A DNA stretch of 64,000 bases from Neobacillus sp. Marseille-Q6967 (GCF_946151075.1 NZ_OX267715.1:2767881-2831880); one strand, 5' to 3'; positions 15,994 through 25,362 are shown, counted from the first letter of the stretch. Translations and numbers: made by a program. The notes: a model not told the origin generated them from the letters alone.

Positions 15994-18096
15994 CTAATCT
16001 ATTATCGTTGGTTTTAAAAATTTCCGTTCAATATCAGGTGCGGAAATGGGTTTTGAATAGTAGAACCCTTGAATTTTATGACACTGTTCCTTTTTTAAAA
16101 ATTCTACCTGCCTGCTGTTTTCTACCCCTTCAGCGATGACTTCTAATCCAAGACTTTTCCCCAAATGGATAATCGTTGAAGTTATGGCTGCCGCCTTTTC
16201 ATCTATTAAAATATCTCTAATAAAACTACGGTCGATTTTAAGCACGTCAATAGGAAATTCCTTTAAATAGCTTAAGGAAGAGTAGCCCGTCCCAAAATCA
16301 TCAACCGAGATGGTAAGTCCTAATTGTTTCAATTTCCTTAGGATTGGAATGGTTTCCTTTGTATTACTCATTGCCCCTTCCGTAATTTCTATTTCTAGCG
16401 ATGAAGGGTTAATTTTATATTTCTCAATCATAAATTGGATGATATTCACAAGTTTATGATGTTGGAATTGCTTTGGTGAAATATTGATGGCAATGCGGAT
16501 ATCAAGAAACCCCTGTTCATTCCATTTTTTTATCTGTTCACACGCTTTTTCGATTACCCAGTGTCCGATGGAAATAATAAAACCAGTATCTTCAGCTAAT
16601 GGAATAAAATCGCTTGGTGAAACAAGGCCAAATTCACTATTATTCCAGCGGAGGAGTGCTTCGAAACTCTTCGCTTCCCCAGTCGAAAGATGAATTTGCG
16701 GTTGGAAGAATAATATCAGCTCTTCCCTTTCAATTGCTTTACGCAAATGAGTCTCTAACGTAACAATATTTGAAAAAGCAGGGTACATATCCATTCTGTA
16801 AAACTGATAATGGGCCTTTCCTTTTTCTTTTACTCGGAAAAGAGCTTCATCTGCGTTCTTTATAAGCATTTCAGCATCTTTCCCATCATTGGGGTACATA
16901 CTGATTCCAATGCTGGGAGAAATATAATATTCGTGTGAATTAAAATAAAAGGATTGAACAAATTGGGAAAAAATCTTTTGGACAAATTCAACTGTTGCTT
17001 TGCGGTTTTTATTAATAAATAAAATATTAAATTCATCACCGCCTTGCCGGTATACATAGCAATAAGAATTTTGGTATTGCCCCAATCTTTCAGCGACCTG
17101 TTTTAGTATTTCATCACCTGCCAGGTGTCCCATCGTATCGTTTAAATACTTAAAGCGATCTAAATCAATGCTAATTAAAGCAAATTCTTTTACCTTTTTA
17201 TCAGGCAGATTCAGGAGTTCGTTTAAATGCTCAAGCAATGCCCGTCGATTATATAAACCTGTTAATTGATCATGAAAAGCCATATATTTTATGGTTTCCA
17301 TGTTTTTTGCCTGCTCGGAAAGATCTTTACATATCACATAGACTCCGTTGATTACGCTGTGGACAACAATAGGAATCGTTTTTAGGTGGACAATTAGAAG
17401 CTGACCTTTTCGATTGATAATCTTACAATCGAATGTTTCTAAAGCATAACCTGAACATGCCTGCTCGATTTGAAGCCTAAAACTTTCTAAATCCCTGTCA
17501 TTAATGAGATTGTAGATGGATCTCCCTGTCATTTGCTTTTCTGTATATCCTGTCATTTTACCTGCAGCAGGATTAGCCTCAAGAATTTTACCTTCTAGGT
17601 TAATGGTAAAAATAGCATCTAAATTATTGTCGACGATCGAACGATATTGTTGTTCACTCTCAATAATCTTATTCTTTTCAATATACCATTCTGTTACATC
17701 CCTTGTAACGGCAACCACGTAGCTAATGTTTTTTTCAGTATTAAAAATAGGGGTTAGTATCGTTTCCCCATATACTTTCCTGCCATCTTCGAAATAAAAT
17801 ACGTCATCAAAATGAATTATTTTTTGTTTTTGTAAAAGCTTTACGTAGTTTTTTTTAAGATTAAGGGCAAAATCGTGAGGAAGGACCTCCTCCATCGTCC
17901 TGCCAATAGCATCAACAGGAAGATTCGCTTTTATAAATCCTGCTTCATTGGCAAAAATATAACGAAATATAGGTCCCTTTTCGACTTTCATAACGTATAC
18001 CATGTCTTGGACATGCTGAAAGATGATATCAAAAATGATTTTTTGTATCTTCTCAACAGCTAATTCGTTTTTAAGTTGATCCTTAAAATGATCCAT
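15994..18096 (-). CDS. PAS-PAS-GGDEF-EAL c-di-GMP enzyme
   Basis: A 700-residue cytoplasmic protein without membrane helices. Two PAS domains (about 20-135 and 148-270) sense an unknown signal. The GGDEF domain (275-430) has an intact YRQGGDEF site and the metal Asp in SIDLDRFK; I see no RxxD inhibitory site before it. The EAL domain (445-690) has FEALLRW, the Asn of INISPK, EITEG, SVDDFGTGYS, LKIDRSF and AEGVE, so all catalytic residues are present. It may make or break c-di-GMP; which one dominates cannot be told. AAAGGATGATAAA precedes the ATG. Confidence 0.93.
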   Translation of the reverse strand: MDHFKDQLKNELAVEKIQKIIFDIIFQHVQDMVYVMKVEKGPIFRYIFANEAGFIKANLPVDAIGRTMEEVLPHDFALNLKKNYVKLLQKQKIIHFDDVFYFEDGRKVYGETILTPIFNTEKNISYVVAVTRDVTEWYIEKNKIIESEQQYRSIVDNNLDAIFTINLEGKILEANPAAGKMTGYTEKQMTGRSIYNLINDRDLESFRLQIEQACSGYALETFDCKIINRKGQLLIVHLKTIPIVVHSVINGVYVICKDLSEQAKNMETIKYMAFHDQLTGLYNRRALLEHLNELLNLPDKKVKEFALISIDLDRFKYLNDTMGHLAGDEILKQVAERLGQYQNSYCYVYRQGGDEFNILFINKNRKATVEFVQKIFSQFVQSFYFNSHEYYISPSIGISMYPNDGKDAEMLIKNADEALFRVKEKGKAHYQFYRMDMYPAFSNIVTLETHLRKAIEREELILFFQPQIHLSTGEAKSFEALLRWNNSEFGLVSPSDFIPLAEDTGFIISIGHWVIEKACEQIKKWNEQGFLDIRIAINISPKQFQHHKLVNIIQFMIEKYKINPSSLEIEITEGAMSNTKETIPILRKLKQLGLTISVDDFGTGYSSLSYLKEFPIDVLKIDRSFIRDILIDEKAAAITSTIIHLGKSLGLEVIAEGVENSRQVEFLKKEQCHKIQGFYYSKPISAPDIERKFLKPTIID

Positions 18097-18321
18097 TTTA
18101 TCATCCTTTAGACATAAAAAGTTCTCATTTTTTACAATAATGTTTTTACTTTCTAGTAATTCTATTTTACAATTAATTTAGGTGAAGAAAAGAGAATTAA
18201 TAGAAAATATTGATTATTTCACCAAAGTTTTCATATTACCTATGATACTACATTATAATTTTTTACTAAATGTTCCTAAAGATTTTATTTATTTTTTATT
18301 TTTTGAAAGGAGATCCCAATC

Positions 18322-18798
18322 TTGAATCACGATAGAAAATTTCCCCACGCCATAGAAAAAATCACGATCGACAGCCTCTCGCAAGCTCTCTTTATTGTGA
18401 ATCGCCATGCTAAAACAGCGACAAACCCCAAATTTTTATACAAATTAAAGCATGAATCATTAAAAAAGTTAATTGAAGAGGGAAAAGCAAAAAAAATTGG
18501 TCTTCATTTCTCAAAAAATCCTCGGAATAGCCAGCAGCAGTCAGATGTGTTAGTCGAGTGCGGCCGATATACCTTCCATATACCACCAACTAAACTTGAT
18601 TTTGCCGAATTACCCCATCTAGGAAAATTAGATGGAACCATTAGAAACCCAAAATCTACACTTTCGCTCAATCAAGCAAAAAAGGTGCTTCAATCCTATA
18701 CAGGGATCGCAGAATTTGAACCGCCCTCCGATCACCGTAAAAAACAACACTCCTATCAAAAGCCTATCTTCAAAAAACTAGGAGAAAGATATACGTAA
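18322..18798 (+). CDS. ykyB: YkyB family protein
   Basis: A 158-residue protein matching B. subtilis YkyB, with the conserved VNRHAKTA, KKIGLHFSKNPR-SQQQSDVLV and PPTKLDFAELPHLG stretches. The function is unknown. It begins with TTG, with AAAGGAGATC just upstream. The neighbours ykuE and patA are as in B. subtilis; cheV, normally between ykyB and patA, is replaced by the Cys-rich frame that follows. Confidence 0.9.
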   Translation: MNHDRKFPHAIEKITIDSLSQALFIVNRHAKTATNPKFLYKLKHESLKKLIEEGKAKKIGLHFSKNPRNSQQQSDVLVECGRYTFHIPPTKLDFAELPHLGKLDGTIRNPKSTLSLNQAKKVLQSYTGIAEFEPPSDHRKKQHSYQKPIFKKLGERYT

Positions 18799-18808
18799 CC
18801 AACAAAAT

Positions 18809-18834
18809 AGCCGGACCATCCGGCTCTTTTTTTT
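18809..18834 (+). terminator. Terminator after ykyB
   Basis: AGCCGG/CCGGCT stem, 5-base loop, then eight T after one C. Confidence 0.8.
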
Positions 18835-18852
18835 GTAACATTTGTTTGAGCA

Positions 18853-18874
18853 TTTTGTGAACGTTATCACAAAA
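18853..18874. promoter_or_regulatory. Fnr/Crp-type box ahead of the Cys-rich microprotein
   Basis: TTTTGTGA-N6-TCACAAAA, a perfect 8-bp dyad containing TGTGA-N6-TCACA, the Bacillus Fnr consensus. Its centre (18863.5) lies about 28 bases before TATAAA at 18891-18896, so it would sit near -40 of a transcript that leads into the gene at 18946. Confidence 0.65.
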
Positions 18875-18945
18875 CATAGACCCTCAATTCTATAAAGCTT
18901 ACAATATAACCATAAATATCAATTAATTAAAGAGGTGCTTTAGAC

Positions 18946-19146
18946 ATGAAAGGAACCGCTATACTTTTTCAGGAAGAAACCATTAAATTTATTGAGGATG
19001 TTGAGCTTTCCGTATACGAAGAATTAAAAAATCAATGTGGATGTAACCATTGCACCTGCAAACTGGATAATAAAGTTGTCGATTTCGGCTCGGTCTCCCC
19101 TGTATTCTGGCACGAAAATGAAGTTGATTGGGATTATGGATATTAA
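18946..19146 (+). CDS. Cys-rich 66-residue protein, unknown
   Basis: I do not recognise the family. An acidic N-terminal half with a predicted helix (ETIKFIEDVELSVYEELKNQ) leads to a cluster CGCNHCTC at residues 32-39, then a C-terminal tail rich in Trp, Asp and Tyr. The four Cys and one His look able to hold a metal or an Fe-S cluster, but this is inference. AGAGGTG lies 8 bases ahead of the ATG, a -10 TATAAA is seen, and an Fnr-like box lies above it. A strong terminator follows, so it is a single-gene unit. Confidence 0.8.
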   Translation: MKGTAILFQEETIKFIEDVELSVYEELKNQCGCNHCTCKLDNKVVDFGSVSPVFWHENEVDWDYGY

Positions 19147-19179
19147 TCCTTCTCTATAAAAGTTACATTTAATTTCTCC

Positions 19180-19210
19180 AAAACAAGCCTGGCCTTTCAG
19201 GCTTGTTTTC
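19180..19210 (+). terminator. Terminator after the Cys-rich gene
   Basis: AACAAGCCTG/CAGGCTTGTT, a perfect 10-bp stem, followed by T. Confidence 0.85.
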
Positions 19211-19283
19211 AAGTCGTATATAGAATATTTTTCGCAAACTGTTTATAATCATTGTATTGACAGTAATGGAAGGATGAAAAGAT

Positions 19284-20447
19284 TTGGAGCATTTAGTTAA
19301 TTCCCGCGTCAAAGAAATAGAAGTTTCAGGGATCAGACGATTTTATAATATGGTTTCTCACTTAGAGAATGTTATATCACTTACGATTGGACAGCCTGAT
19401 TTCTTTACCCCAGAGCATGTGAAACAAGCTGGCATAAAAGCAATTGAAGAAAACTTCACTTCTTATACCCATAACGCAGGTATGCTTGAGCTAAGGACAG
19501 CAGCATGTAAATTTGTCCGTCAAAAATATGAACTGAACTATAATCCGGATTCAGAGATCATCGTTTCGATGGGAGCAAGTGAAGCAATAGATATTGCTTT
19601 TCGTACCATCCTAACAGAAGGAAATGAAGTCATCCTCCCGGGACCTGTTTACCCAGGCTATGAACCAATTATTCGAATGTGCGGAGCGGTGCCGGTTTTT
19701 GTCGATATCAGTAAAAACCAATTTCGATTTACATTAGAAATGATAAAACCTTACATAAATGAAAAGACGCGCTGTATCGTTCTTCCCTATCCGTCAAATC
19801 CAACCGGGGTTAGTTTAACGGAAGAAGAGCTAAGCGATATAGCTGATTATCTCAAGGATCGAGAAATATTTATTCTTGCTGATGAAATATACAGTGAACT
19901 CACCTATGAGAGGCCTCATAAGTCCATTGCCTCTTATTTAAAGGAAAAGACGATCGTTATCAACGGTTTATCAAAATCACATTCCATGACCGGGTGGCGC
20001 ATTGGGTTCGTATTTGCTCCAGAGAATATCACAAAGCATATGATAAAAGTTCATCAATATAATGTTTCCTGTGCTACTTCCATTTCTCAAAAGGCGGCAT
20101 TAGAGGCATTAACCGCAGGAATCGATGATGCGGTCCCTATGAGGAATGAATATAGGATCCGCCGGGATTATGTATATGACCGTTTAACCGCTATGAACTT
20201 AGATGTGATAAAACCAGATGGTTCTTTCTATTTCTTCGTCAAAATCCCTGATGGTTTTACAGTTAACAGCTTTGACTTTGCTCTTGATTTAGCAAAAGAA
20301 GGAAAAGTGGCGGTTGTACCAGGAAATGCTTTTTCAGAGTATGGGGAAGGATATTTTCGATTATCATTCGCCTGTTCTCACGAAACGCTAAAACAGGGGT
20401 TAGACCGGATTGAAGCTTATATTCAAAGAAAATACCCTCACTTCTAA
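19284..20447 (+). CDS. patA: Class I aminotransferase PatA
   Basis: A PLP-dependent aminotransferase of 387 residues, matching B. subtilis PatA, which has N-acetyl-LL-diaminopimelate aminotransferase activity in lysine synthesis; that would link it to dapH and dapL in this window. The PLP Lys lies in INGLSKSHSMTGWRIGF, with YPSNPTG and the C-terminal Arg in FRLSFACS also visible. It starts with TTG, with GGAAGGATG upstream. It ends at a strong terminator. Confidence 0.93.
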   Translation: MEHLVNSRVKEIEVSGIRRFYNMVSHLENVISLTIGQPDFFTPEHVKQAGIKAIEENFTSYTHNAGMLELRTAACKFVRQKYELNYNPDSEIIVSMGASEAIDIAFRTILTEGNEVILPGPVYPGYEPIIRMCGAVPVFVDISKNQFRFTLEMIKPYINEKTRCIVLPYPSNPTGVSLTEEELSDIADYLKDREIFILADEIYSELTYERPHKSIASYLKEKTIVINGLSKSHSMTGWRIGFVFAPENITKHMIKVHQYNVSCATSISQKAALEALTAGIDDAVPMRNEYRIRRDYVYDRLTAMNLDVIKPDGSFYFFVKIPDGFTVNSFDFALDLAKEGKVAVVPGNAFSEYGEGYFRLSFACSHETLKQGLDRIEAYIQRKYPHF

Positions 20448-20460
20448 TGAGTGAGGGTAT
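20432..20460. terminator. Bidirectional terminator after patA
   Basis: ATACCCTCACT/AGTGAGGGTAT, 11-bp stem spanning the patA stop codon, facing the convergent small gene at 20466. Confidence 0.75.
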
Positions 20461-20465
20461 TTAGT

Positions 20466-20645
20466 TTATTGTCCTTTGTATTTTCCATTGTTTTTAGCTG
20501 CTTTTTCTTTTTTCGCTTTATCATTATGAATTTTATTGGTATCGGCAGATCCAAACTCATGGGAAAATTCCGAATCAATTACTGCTGAATCAAATCCTTT
20601 TTTATTTTTCTGCTGTGGATCATTTTTCTTTGTACGTTTCGCCAT
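20466..20645 (-). CDS. Small basic protein, spore-protein-like
   Basis: A 59-residue, Lys-rich hydrophilic protein starting MAKRTKKNDPQQKNKKG, with AGGAGG 8 bases upstream of the ATG at 20645. The middle carries DSEFSHEFG, an EFxxEF-type motif that also occurs in two other small proteins here (57559 and 57694) and resembles the TEFASE cleavage region of gamma-type SASP. A role as a small spore protein is inferred, not proven. No homologue with a known function is recognised. Confidence 0.75.
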   Translation of the reverse strand: MAKRTKKNDPQQKNKKGFDSAVIDSEFSHEFGSADTNKIHNDKAKKEKAAKNNGKYKGQ

Positions 20646-20709
20646 TAACAATTCCTCCTAATTAAACTTCAGTTATAGTTTTTGAAGCAGGGAGGAATTT
20701 ATTCAAGCC

Positions 20710-21591
20710 TTATGACAACTTCCAGTATTTATAGAGAGCCTGTGTACCGCTGTTTTCTTCGCCTTTTTCAGCTAATAAATCATATAAAGATTTGGCCAAA
20801 GAAAGCCCTGGTACCTCCATATTCATTTTTTCTGCTTCATCTAGAGCAATTTTCATATCCTTGATAAAATGTTTTATGTAAAATCCTGGTTCAAAATCTC
20901 CCTTTAACATTCTCGGTGCTAAATTACTTAAAGACCAACTCCCTGCTGCTCCTGTTGTAATACTCTTCAACACCTTTTCAGGATTTAAGCCAGCATTTTC
21001 AGCATAGATAATCGCCTCACATACCCCCATCATGTTTGAAGCAATCGCGATTTGATTGCACATCTTTGTATGCTGGCCTGCTCCAGCTTCTCCCTGATAG
21101 ACGATGTTCGTTCCAAGTTTTTCGAGCAGGGGTTTCACAACTTCAAAGTCGTCTTCATGGCCACCTGCCATAATAGATAATCTAGCTTCACGTGCCCCTA
21201 CATCTCCGCCGGAGACTGGAGCATCAATAGCATTAATACCTCTTCGTCTTGCTTCTTCAAATATTTTTACGGCAAGAGACGGCGCAGAGGTAGTCATATC
21301 AATAAGATAACTGCCTTCTTTTACATTCTGAATTAAACCGTCATCATCTAAGTAGATTTTTTCAACATCTGCGGGATAGCCAACCATTGTAAAAATTACA
21401 TTGGCTCTTGCGGCCAAGTCTTTAGGAGATTCAGCCCACTCTGCTCCTTTTTTAAGCAGCTCCTCTGCCTTTTCCTTCGATCTGGTATAAACGATTAAAG
21501 GGAATCCAGCTTCCATAAGATGTGACGCCATACTTTTTCCCATTACGCCAGTACCGATAAAACCTATCACTGTATTTTCATTCGTAAGCAA
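20710..21591 (-). CDS. ykwC: NAD-dependent beta-hydroxyacid dehydrogenase YkwC
   Basis: A 3-hydroxyisobutyrate dehydrogenase-family protein. The N-terminal Rossmann fold has GFIGTGVMGKSMASHL; the substrate loop reads DAPVSGGDVGAREARL and the catalytic Lys lies in GAGQHTKMCNQI. It matches B. subtilis YkwC to its end (ENSGTQALYKYW). The start is unclear: an ATG at 21600 touches the ribosome site AAGGTGGG, while a TTG at 21591 has ideal 9-base spacing, so I chose the TTG. Its true substrate is not known. Confidence 0.9.
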   Translation of the reverse strand: MLTNENTVIGFIGTGVMGKSMASHLMEAGFPLIVYTRSKEKAEELLKKGAEWAESPKDLAARANVIFTMVGYPADVEKIYLDDDGLIQNVKEGSYLIDMTTSAPSLAVKIFEEARRRGINAIDAPVSGGDVGAREARLSIMAGGHEDDFEVVKPLLEKLGTNIVYQGEAGAGQHTKMCNQIAIASNMMGVCEAIIYAENAGLNPEKVLKSITTGAAGSWSLSNLAPRMLKGDFEPGFYIKHFIKDMKIALDEAEKMNMEVPGLSLAKSLYDLLAEKGEENSGTQALYKYWKLS

Positions 21592-21644
21592 CTCTATCAT
21601 CCCACCTTTGTATCATCTTTTCTCATTATAATCCATAACGCAAA

Positions 21645-21672
21645 AAAACCGGAACTAATAAAGTCCCGGTGT
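21645..21672 (-). terminator. Terminator after the 157-residue lipoprotein gene
   Basis: ACCGGGAC/GTTCCGGT stem (one G-T pair) followed by seven U on the minus strand. Confidence 0.8.
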
Positions 21673-21727
21673 GCTCAATCTCCAAATTTATGCACTATTA
21701 TAGATTAACCATTTTGCAGATAGATTA

Positions 21728-22201
21728 TTATAACTCGGAAGAGAAGTTGGTTAAATACATCCGGCCAAACACTTCCTGGTCATTGAATATTTCAATCGAA
21801 ACAGCATTGTTTTGCTCAATCATTTGTTCTATCTCGTGAATATGTAAATCTTCCTGCAATGGAATAGGTTCCATAAAGATGTACTTTTCTCCACTTTCCA
21901 ATGCCTCTAAATATTCACCGTTTAACACTTGATCCTCACCATAGATCATTTCTCGCCGACCTATCGCTGAAGCTAATTTGTCATCATGAATGGTGACTTT
22001 CACCTTATATAACTCATGTCTGTCCAAAATCTCATTGTTGATTCTGAAACGGAATTGCAGCTCATTATTTTTTGTCAATAAGGCATCAGCATAACGATTG
22101 ACAATTAATTCTTTTGTAAGCGGGAAACCACACCCTGCAACCAGTAAAAAGGTTAACAGAATAGTTAAAGTAACAGAAACCCATTTCATTTTTCTCAGCA
22201 T
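21728..22201 (-). CDS. Small lipoprotein, unknown
   Basis: A 157-residue protein starting MLRKMKW with a hydrophobic core and lipobox LVAGC near residue 24, so it is exported and lipidated. The rest is a mixed alpha/beta acidic domain without a motif I recognise. AAGGAG lies 9 bases ahead of the ATG at 22201; the frame opens 27 codons earlier without support. It lies downstream of the SDR gene on the same strand, 89 bases apart, and ends at a terminator, so they may share a transcript. Confidence 0.75.
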   Translation of the reverse strand: MLRKMKWVSVTLTILLTFLLVAGCGFPLTKELIVNRYADALLTKNNELQFRFRINNEILDRHELYKVKVTIHDDKLASAIGRREMIYGEDQVLNGEYLEALESGEKYIFMEPIPLQEDLHIHEIEQMIEQNNAVSIEIFNDQEVFGRMYLTNFSSEL

Positions 22202-22289
22202 CGCAAAACACTCCTTTATGCTTTTACCATAGCCAAAAAATATTGGTAATAAACGTAAAATGAGGTTGGTTGAGAAAATCAAAGTACGA

Positions 22290-23075
22290 TTAGATTGCTT
22301 TAATCATACCCCCATCAACTAAGAACGAACTTCCTGTCATATAACTGTTTGCATCAGATAATAGAAACGCAGCCACATTGGCGAATTCTTCAGGAGTACC
22401 ATATCTCTTGAGCGGAATTCCTGCTTTATTATTGGCTTCTACTGTTTCAATATCAATCCCTTGCTGGTCTGCTCGTATTTGGTCTAAGTGCTTTACGCGA
22501 TCAGTTGCTATACGCCCAGGAGCAATCGTATTTATAAGAATATTGTATGGGGCGAGTTCCGAAGCTAATGTTTTTGATAAACCAACAATCCCTGTTCTAA
22601 ACGTGTTCGATAGAATTAAGCCGGAGATGGGTTCTTTAATAGAAGAAGACGCAATGTTTACTATTTTCCCTCCTTGCTGCTTTAAATAAGGCAATGCTTC
22701 ACGAATGATTCTGACATAGGACAATAAATTAAGTTCAAACGCATGCACCCATTCTTTATCCGTCAATTCCTCAAAGGATCCTGCGGGCGGTCCCCCTGCA
22801 TTATTTACTAATAACTGAATCCCTCCGAATCGTTCTGCTGTTTTTGAGACAAGTTTTTGTATATCCTCTGCCTTCGTTACATCAGCAATATAAAAAGCAG
22901 CCCTTCCCTGGCTAATTTCTTCTAATTCCCTAATTTTATTCTTTAACTTCTCTTCATCTCGGCCGGAAATCATAACATTGGCTCCTTCTCTAACGAGCCT
23001 TTCAGCTATAGCAAAACCTAATCCCTGGCTTGAAGCAGCAACAAGTGCCGTCTTGCCGGCTAAATTTAACTCCAT
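22290..23075 (-). CDS. Atypical SDR-fold protein
   Basis: A 261-residue short-chain dehydrogenase/reductase-like protein. The cofactor motif is altered (AASSQGLG instead of TGxxxGIG), while NNAGGPP and the SxxxDGG end (SSFLVDGGM) are normal. At the place of the catalytic YxxxK the sequence reads SNTFR, so both Tyr and Lys are missing. This fits the divergent BKR-like SDR group of Firmicutes, conserved but not biochemically defined. A role as a standard ketoreductase is unlikely on sequence grounds. GGAAAGGGAG precedes the ATG. Confidence 0.85.
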   Translation of the reverse strand: MELNLAGKTALVAASSQGLGFAIAERLVREGANVMISGRDEEKLKNKIRELEEISQGRAAFYIADVTKAEDIQKLVSKTAERFGGIQLLVNNAGGPPAGSFEELTDKEWVHAFELNLLSYVRIIREALPYLKQQGGKIVNIASSSIKEPISGLILSNTFRTGIVGLSKTLASELAPYNILINTIAPGRIATDRVKHLDQIRADQQGIDIETVEANNKAGIPLKRYGTPEEFANVAAFLLSDANSYMTGSSFLVDGGMIKAI

Positions 23076-23148
23076 AGACTCAACTCCCTTTCCTGTACTA
23101 GCTTCATTATACAGAAAAAATTACCAATATCGCATTAATGTGCATAAA

Positions 23149-23177
23149 AAAGAGACAGAGTTATACTCTCTGTCCCT
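23149..23177 (-). terminator. Terminator after ptsI
   Basis: GGACAGAG/CTCTGTC-type stem followed by a U run on the minus strand. Confidence 0.8.
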
Positions 23178-23191
23178 TTCATTAATGTAAA

Positions 23192-24904
23192 TTATTTTGT
23201 TGCTTCATTTACTGCTGCAATAACCTGATCAGTAGTTTGCATGTTTAGAACTGTTGCAGCTAGTTGTTCCATATCTGATTTCTTTAAGTTCTTGATTAGT
23301 GAACGTGCTTTTAAGATGGATGTAGCACTCATGGAGAATTCATCTAACCCAAGACCTAAGAGTACAGGGATTGCTGTTTCATCGCCAGCCATCTCACCGC
23401 ACATTCCTGCCCACTTACCTTCAGCATGTGCAGCATCAATAACCATTTTAACCAATCGTAAAATCGATGGGCTGTAAGGCTGGTAAAGATAAGATACACG
23501 CTGATTCATACGGTCAGCAGCCATTGTATATTGAATCAAGTCATTTGTACCGATACTAAAGAAATCTACTTCCTTTGCAAATTGATCGGCAAGAACCGCA
23601 GTAGATGGAATTTCGACCATGATTCCTAATTCAATCTTATCTGCTACTTTTTGACCTTCATTCGTAAGCTTCTGCTTTTCTTCTTCGAGAATGGCTTTTG
23701 CTTGACGGAATTCATCAAGTGTAGCAATCATTGGAAACATAATTTTCAAATTACCATAGATACTGGCACGTAGAAGCGCACGCAGTTGAGTACGGAAAAT
23801 ATCCTGCTCTTCTAAGCAAAGACGAATGGCACGGAAACCTAAAAACGGATTAAGTTCTTTTGGCAAATGAAGATATGGAAGCTCTTTATCGCCGCCGATA
23901 TCCAATGTACGCACCACTACTGGCTTACCGTTCATTCCTTCTAATACTGCTTTATATGCATCAAATTGCTCTTCTTCTGTAGGAAGTTGATCCCGGCCCA
24001 TGTAAAGAAATTCCGTTCTATATAAACCTACGCCTTCGCCGCCATTTTCAATAACTCCCTTTAGATCATTCGGAGTACCAATGTTTGCAGCAAGTTCAAC
24101 GTGATGGTTATCAGCAGAAACTGTTTTTTCATTTACAAGTTTTGCCCATTCAGCTTTTTGCATTTCGTATTCTTCATGGATTTTACGGTATTGTTCAATA
24201 AGCTCCGGTGTAGGATTAATATGTACCTCACCTTTTAGACCATCAACAATCACCATATCTCCATTGTTTATGTCTTTTGTCGCCGTTCTTGTACCAACAA
24301 CAGCAGGGATTTCCATTGAGCGGGCCATAATAGCAGAATGAGATGTACGGCCGCCAATATCCGTTGTAAACCCTTTTACATATTGTCGATTCAATTGTGC
24401 TGTATCAGAAGGTGTTAAGTCCTCTGCAACAATCACTACTTCTTCAGCAATCATGCTTGGATTTACTAACTGAACTCCTAACAAATGGGCAAGAACGCGT
24501 TTTGTAACGTCACGAATATCAGCCGCACGTTCCTTCATATATTCATTGTCCATTTGTTCAAACATCATCACAAACATATCGGCAGTTTCTTTTAAAGCTG
24601 CTTCAGCATTTACTTTCTCTGATTGAATTTTATCTTCAATTGGTCCAGTTAATTCAGGATCGCTAAGTACAAGAAGATGTGCTTCAAAAATAGCCGCTTT
24701 ATCCGCACCAAGTTCTGTGTTTGCACGGTCACGGATTGCTTCAAGCTCATTTTTTGATTTGTCCATTGCACTTCGAAAGCGCTCAATCTCGGAAGCAGGA
24801 TCCTCAATTGTTTTGTTTTCAAAAGAAAGATTAGGTTCAACAAGTCGATAAGCTTTTGCAATGGCGATGCCATTTGAAGCCGCTATTCCATTTAAAAATG
24901 TCAT
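23192..24904 (-). CDS. ptsI: PTS enzyme I
   Basis: This cytoplasmic phosphotransferase takes phosphate from PEP and gives it to HPr, the first step of all PTS sugar uptake. It has 570 residues: the N-terminal HPr-binding domain, the phospho-His site GGRTSHSAIMAR (His near 190), and the C-terminal PEP-binding barrel with FLYMGRDQLPTEEEQ, FSIGTNDLIQYTMA and the active Cys in MCGEMAGD. It overlaps the ptsH stop by one base, as is usual for this operon. Confidence 0.97.
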   Translation of the reverse strand: MTFLNGIAASNGIAIAKAYRLVEPNLSFENKTIEDPASEIERFRSAMDKSKNELEAIRDRANTELGADKAAIFEAHLLVLSDPELTGPIEDKIQSEKVNAEAALKETADMFVMMFEQMDNEYMKERAADIRDVTKRVLAHLLGVQLVNPSMIAEEVVIVAEDLTPSDTAQLNRQYVKGFTTDIGGRTSHSAIMARSMEIPAVVGTRTATKDINNGDMVIVDGLKGEVHINPTPELIEQYRKIHEEYEMQKAEWAKLVNEKTVSADNHHVELAANIGTPNDLKGVIENGGEGVGLYRTEFLYMGRDQLPTEEEQFDAYKAVLEGMNGKPVVVRTLDIGGDKELPYLHLPKELNPFLGFRAIRLCLEEQDIFRTQLRALLRASIYGNLKIMFPMIATLDEFRQAKAILEEEKQKLTNEGQKVADKIELGIMVEIPSTAVLADQFAKEVDFFSIGTNDLIQYTMAADRMNQRVSYLYQPYSPSILRLVKMVIDAAHAEGKWAGMCGEMAGDETAIPVLLGLGLDEFSMSATSILKARSLIKNLKKSDMEQLAATVLNMQTTDQVIAAVNEATK

Positions 24905-25170
24905 TATTCAGCCAGTCCTTCTTTATTCAATAATTCTTCAAGGCTTCTTAATGCCTCTTCACTGTCACTGCCTTCCGCACTGATGACAATATCAGCACCT
25001 TGACCGATACCTAAAGACATTACACCCATAATACTCTTTAAATTAACCTTTTTGCCTTTATATTCTAAATTGATATCAGAATCAAATTTACTTGCTGTTT
25101 GAACTAACAAAGTTGCAGGTCTTGCGTGAATTCCTGTATCAGCTATTACTTTAAATTGTTTTTCCGCCAT
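24904..25170 (-). CDS. ptsH: Phosphocarrier protein HPr
   Basis: An 88-residue PTS carrier. His15 (in DTGIHARPA) takes phosphate from enzyme I; Ser46 (in LKSIMGVMSLG) is the HPrK site that makes HPr a CcpA corepressor for catabolite control, which links to the cre box found ahead of fixA. AAGGAG lies upstream. ptsG, which precedes ptsH in B. subtilis, is absent here; the 246 bases upstream hold no recognised element other than the terminator of the next gene. Confidence 0.97.
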   Translation of the reverse strand: MAEKQFKVIADTGIHARPATLLVQTASKFDSDINLEYKGKKVNLKSIMGVMSLGIGQGADIVISAEGSDSEEALRSLEELLNKEGLAE

Positions 25171-25362
25171 GCTAAATCAAACTCCTTCATAGTTAATGTG
25201 GCTTGCGCATTTACGTTTAGATCTGGTCCTTTGGTAAAACATGATATGAATTGTTTTATTTTCTCCAAAAGGAGATGAAATATGTAAATTCGACAATCCC
25301 TCGTAATATTTTCAATTCATACAATTGCTAGGATAACATGTTCAAACACTATAGACAACTGT

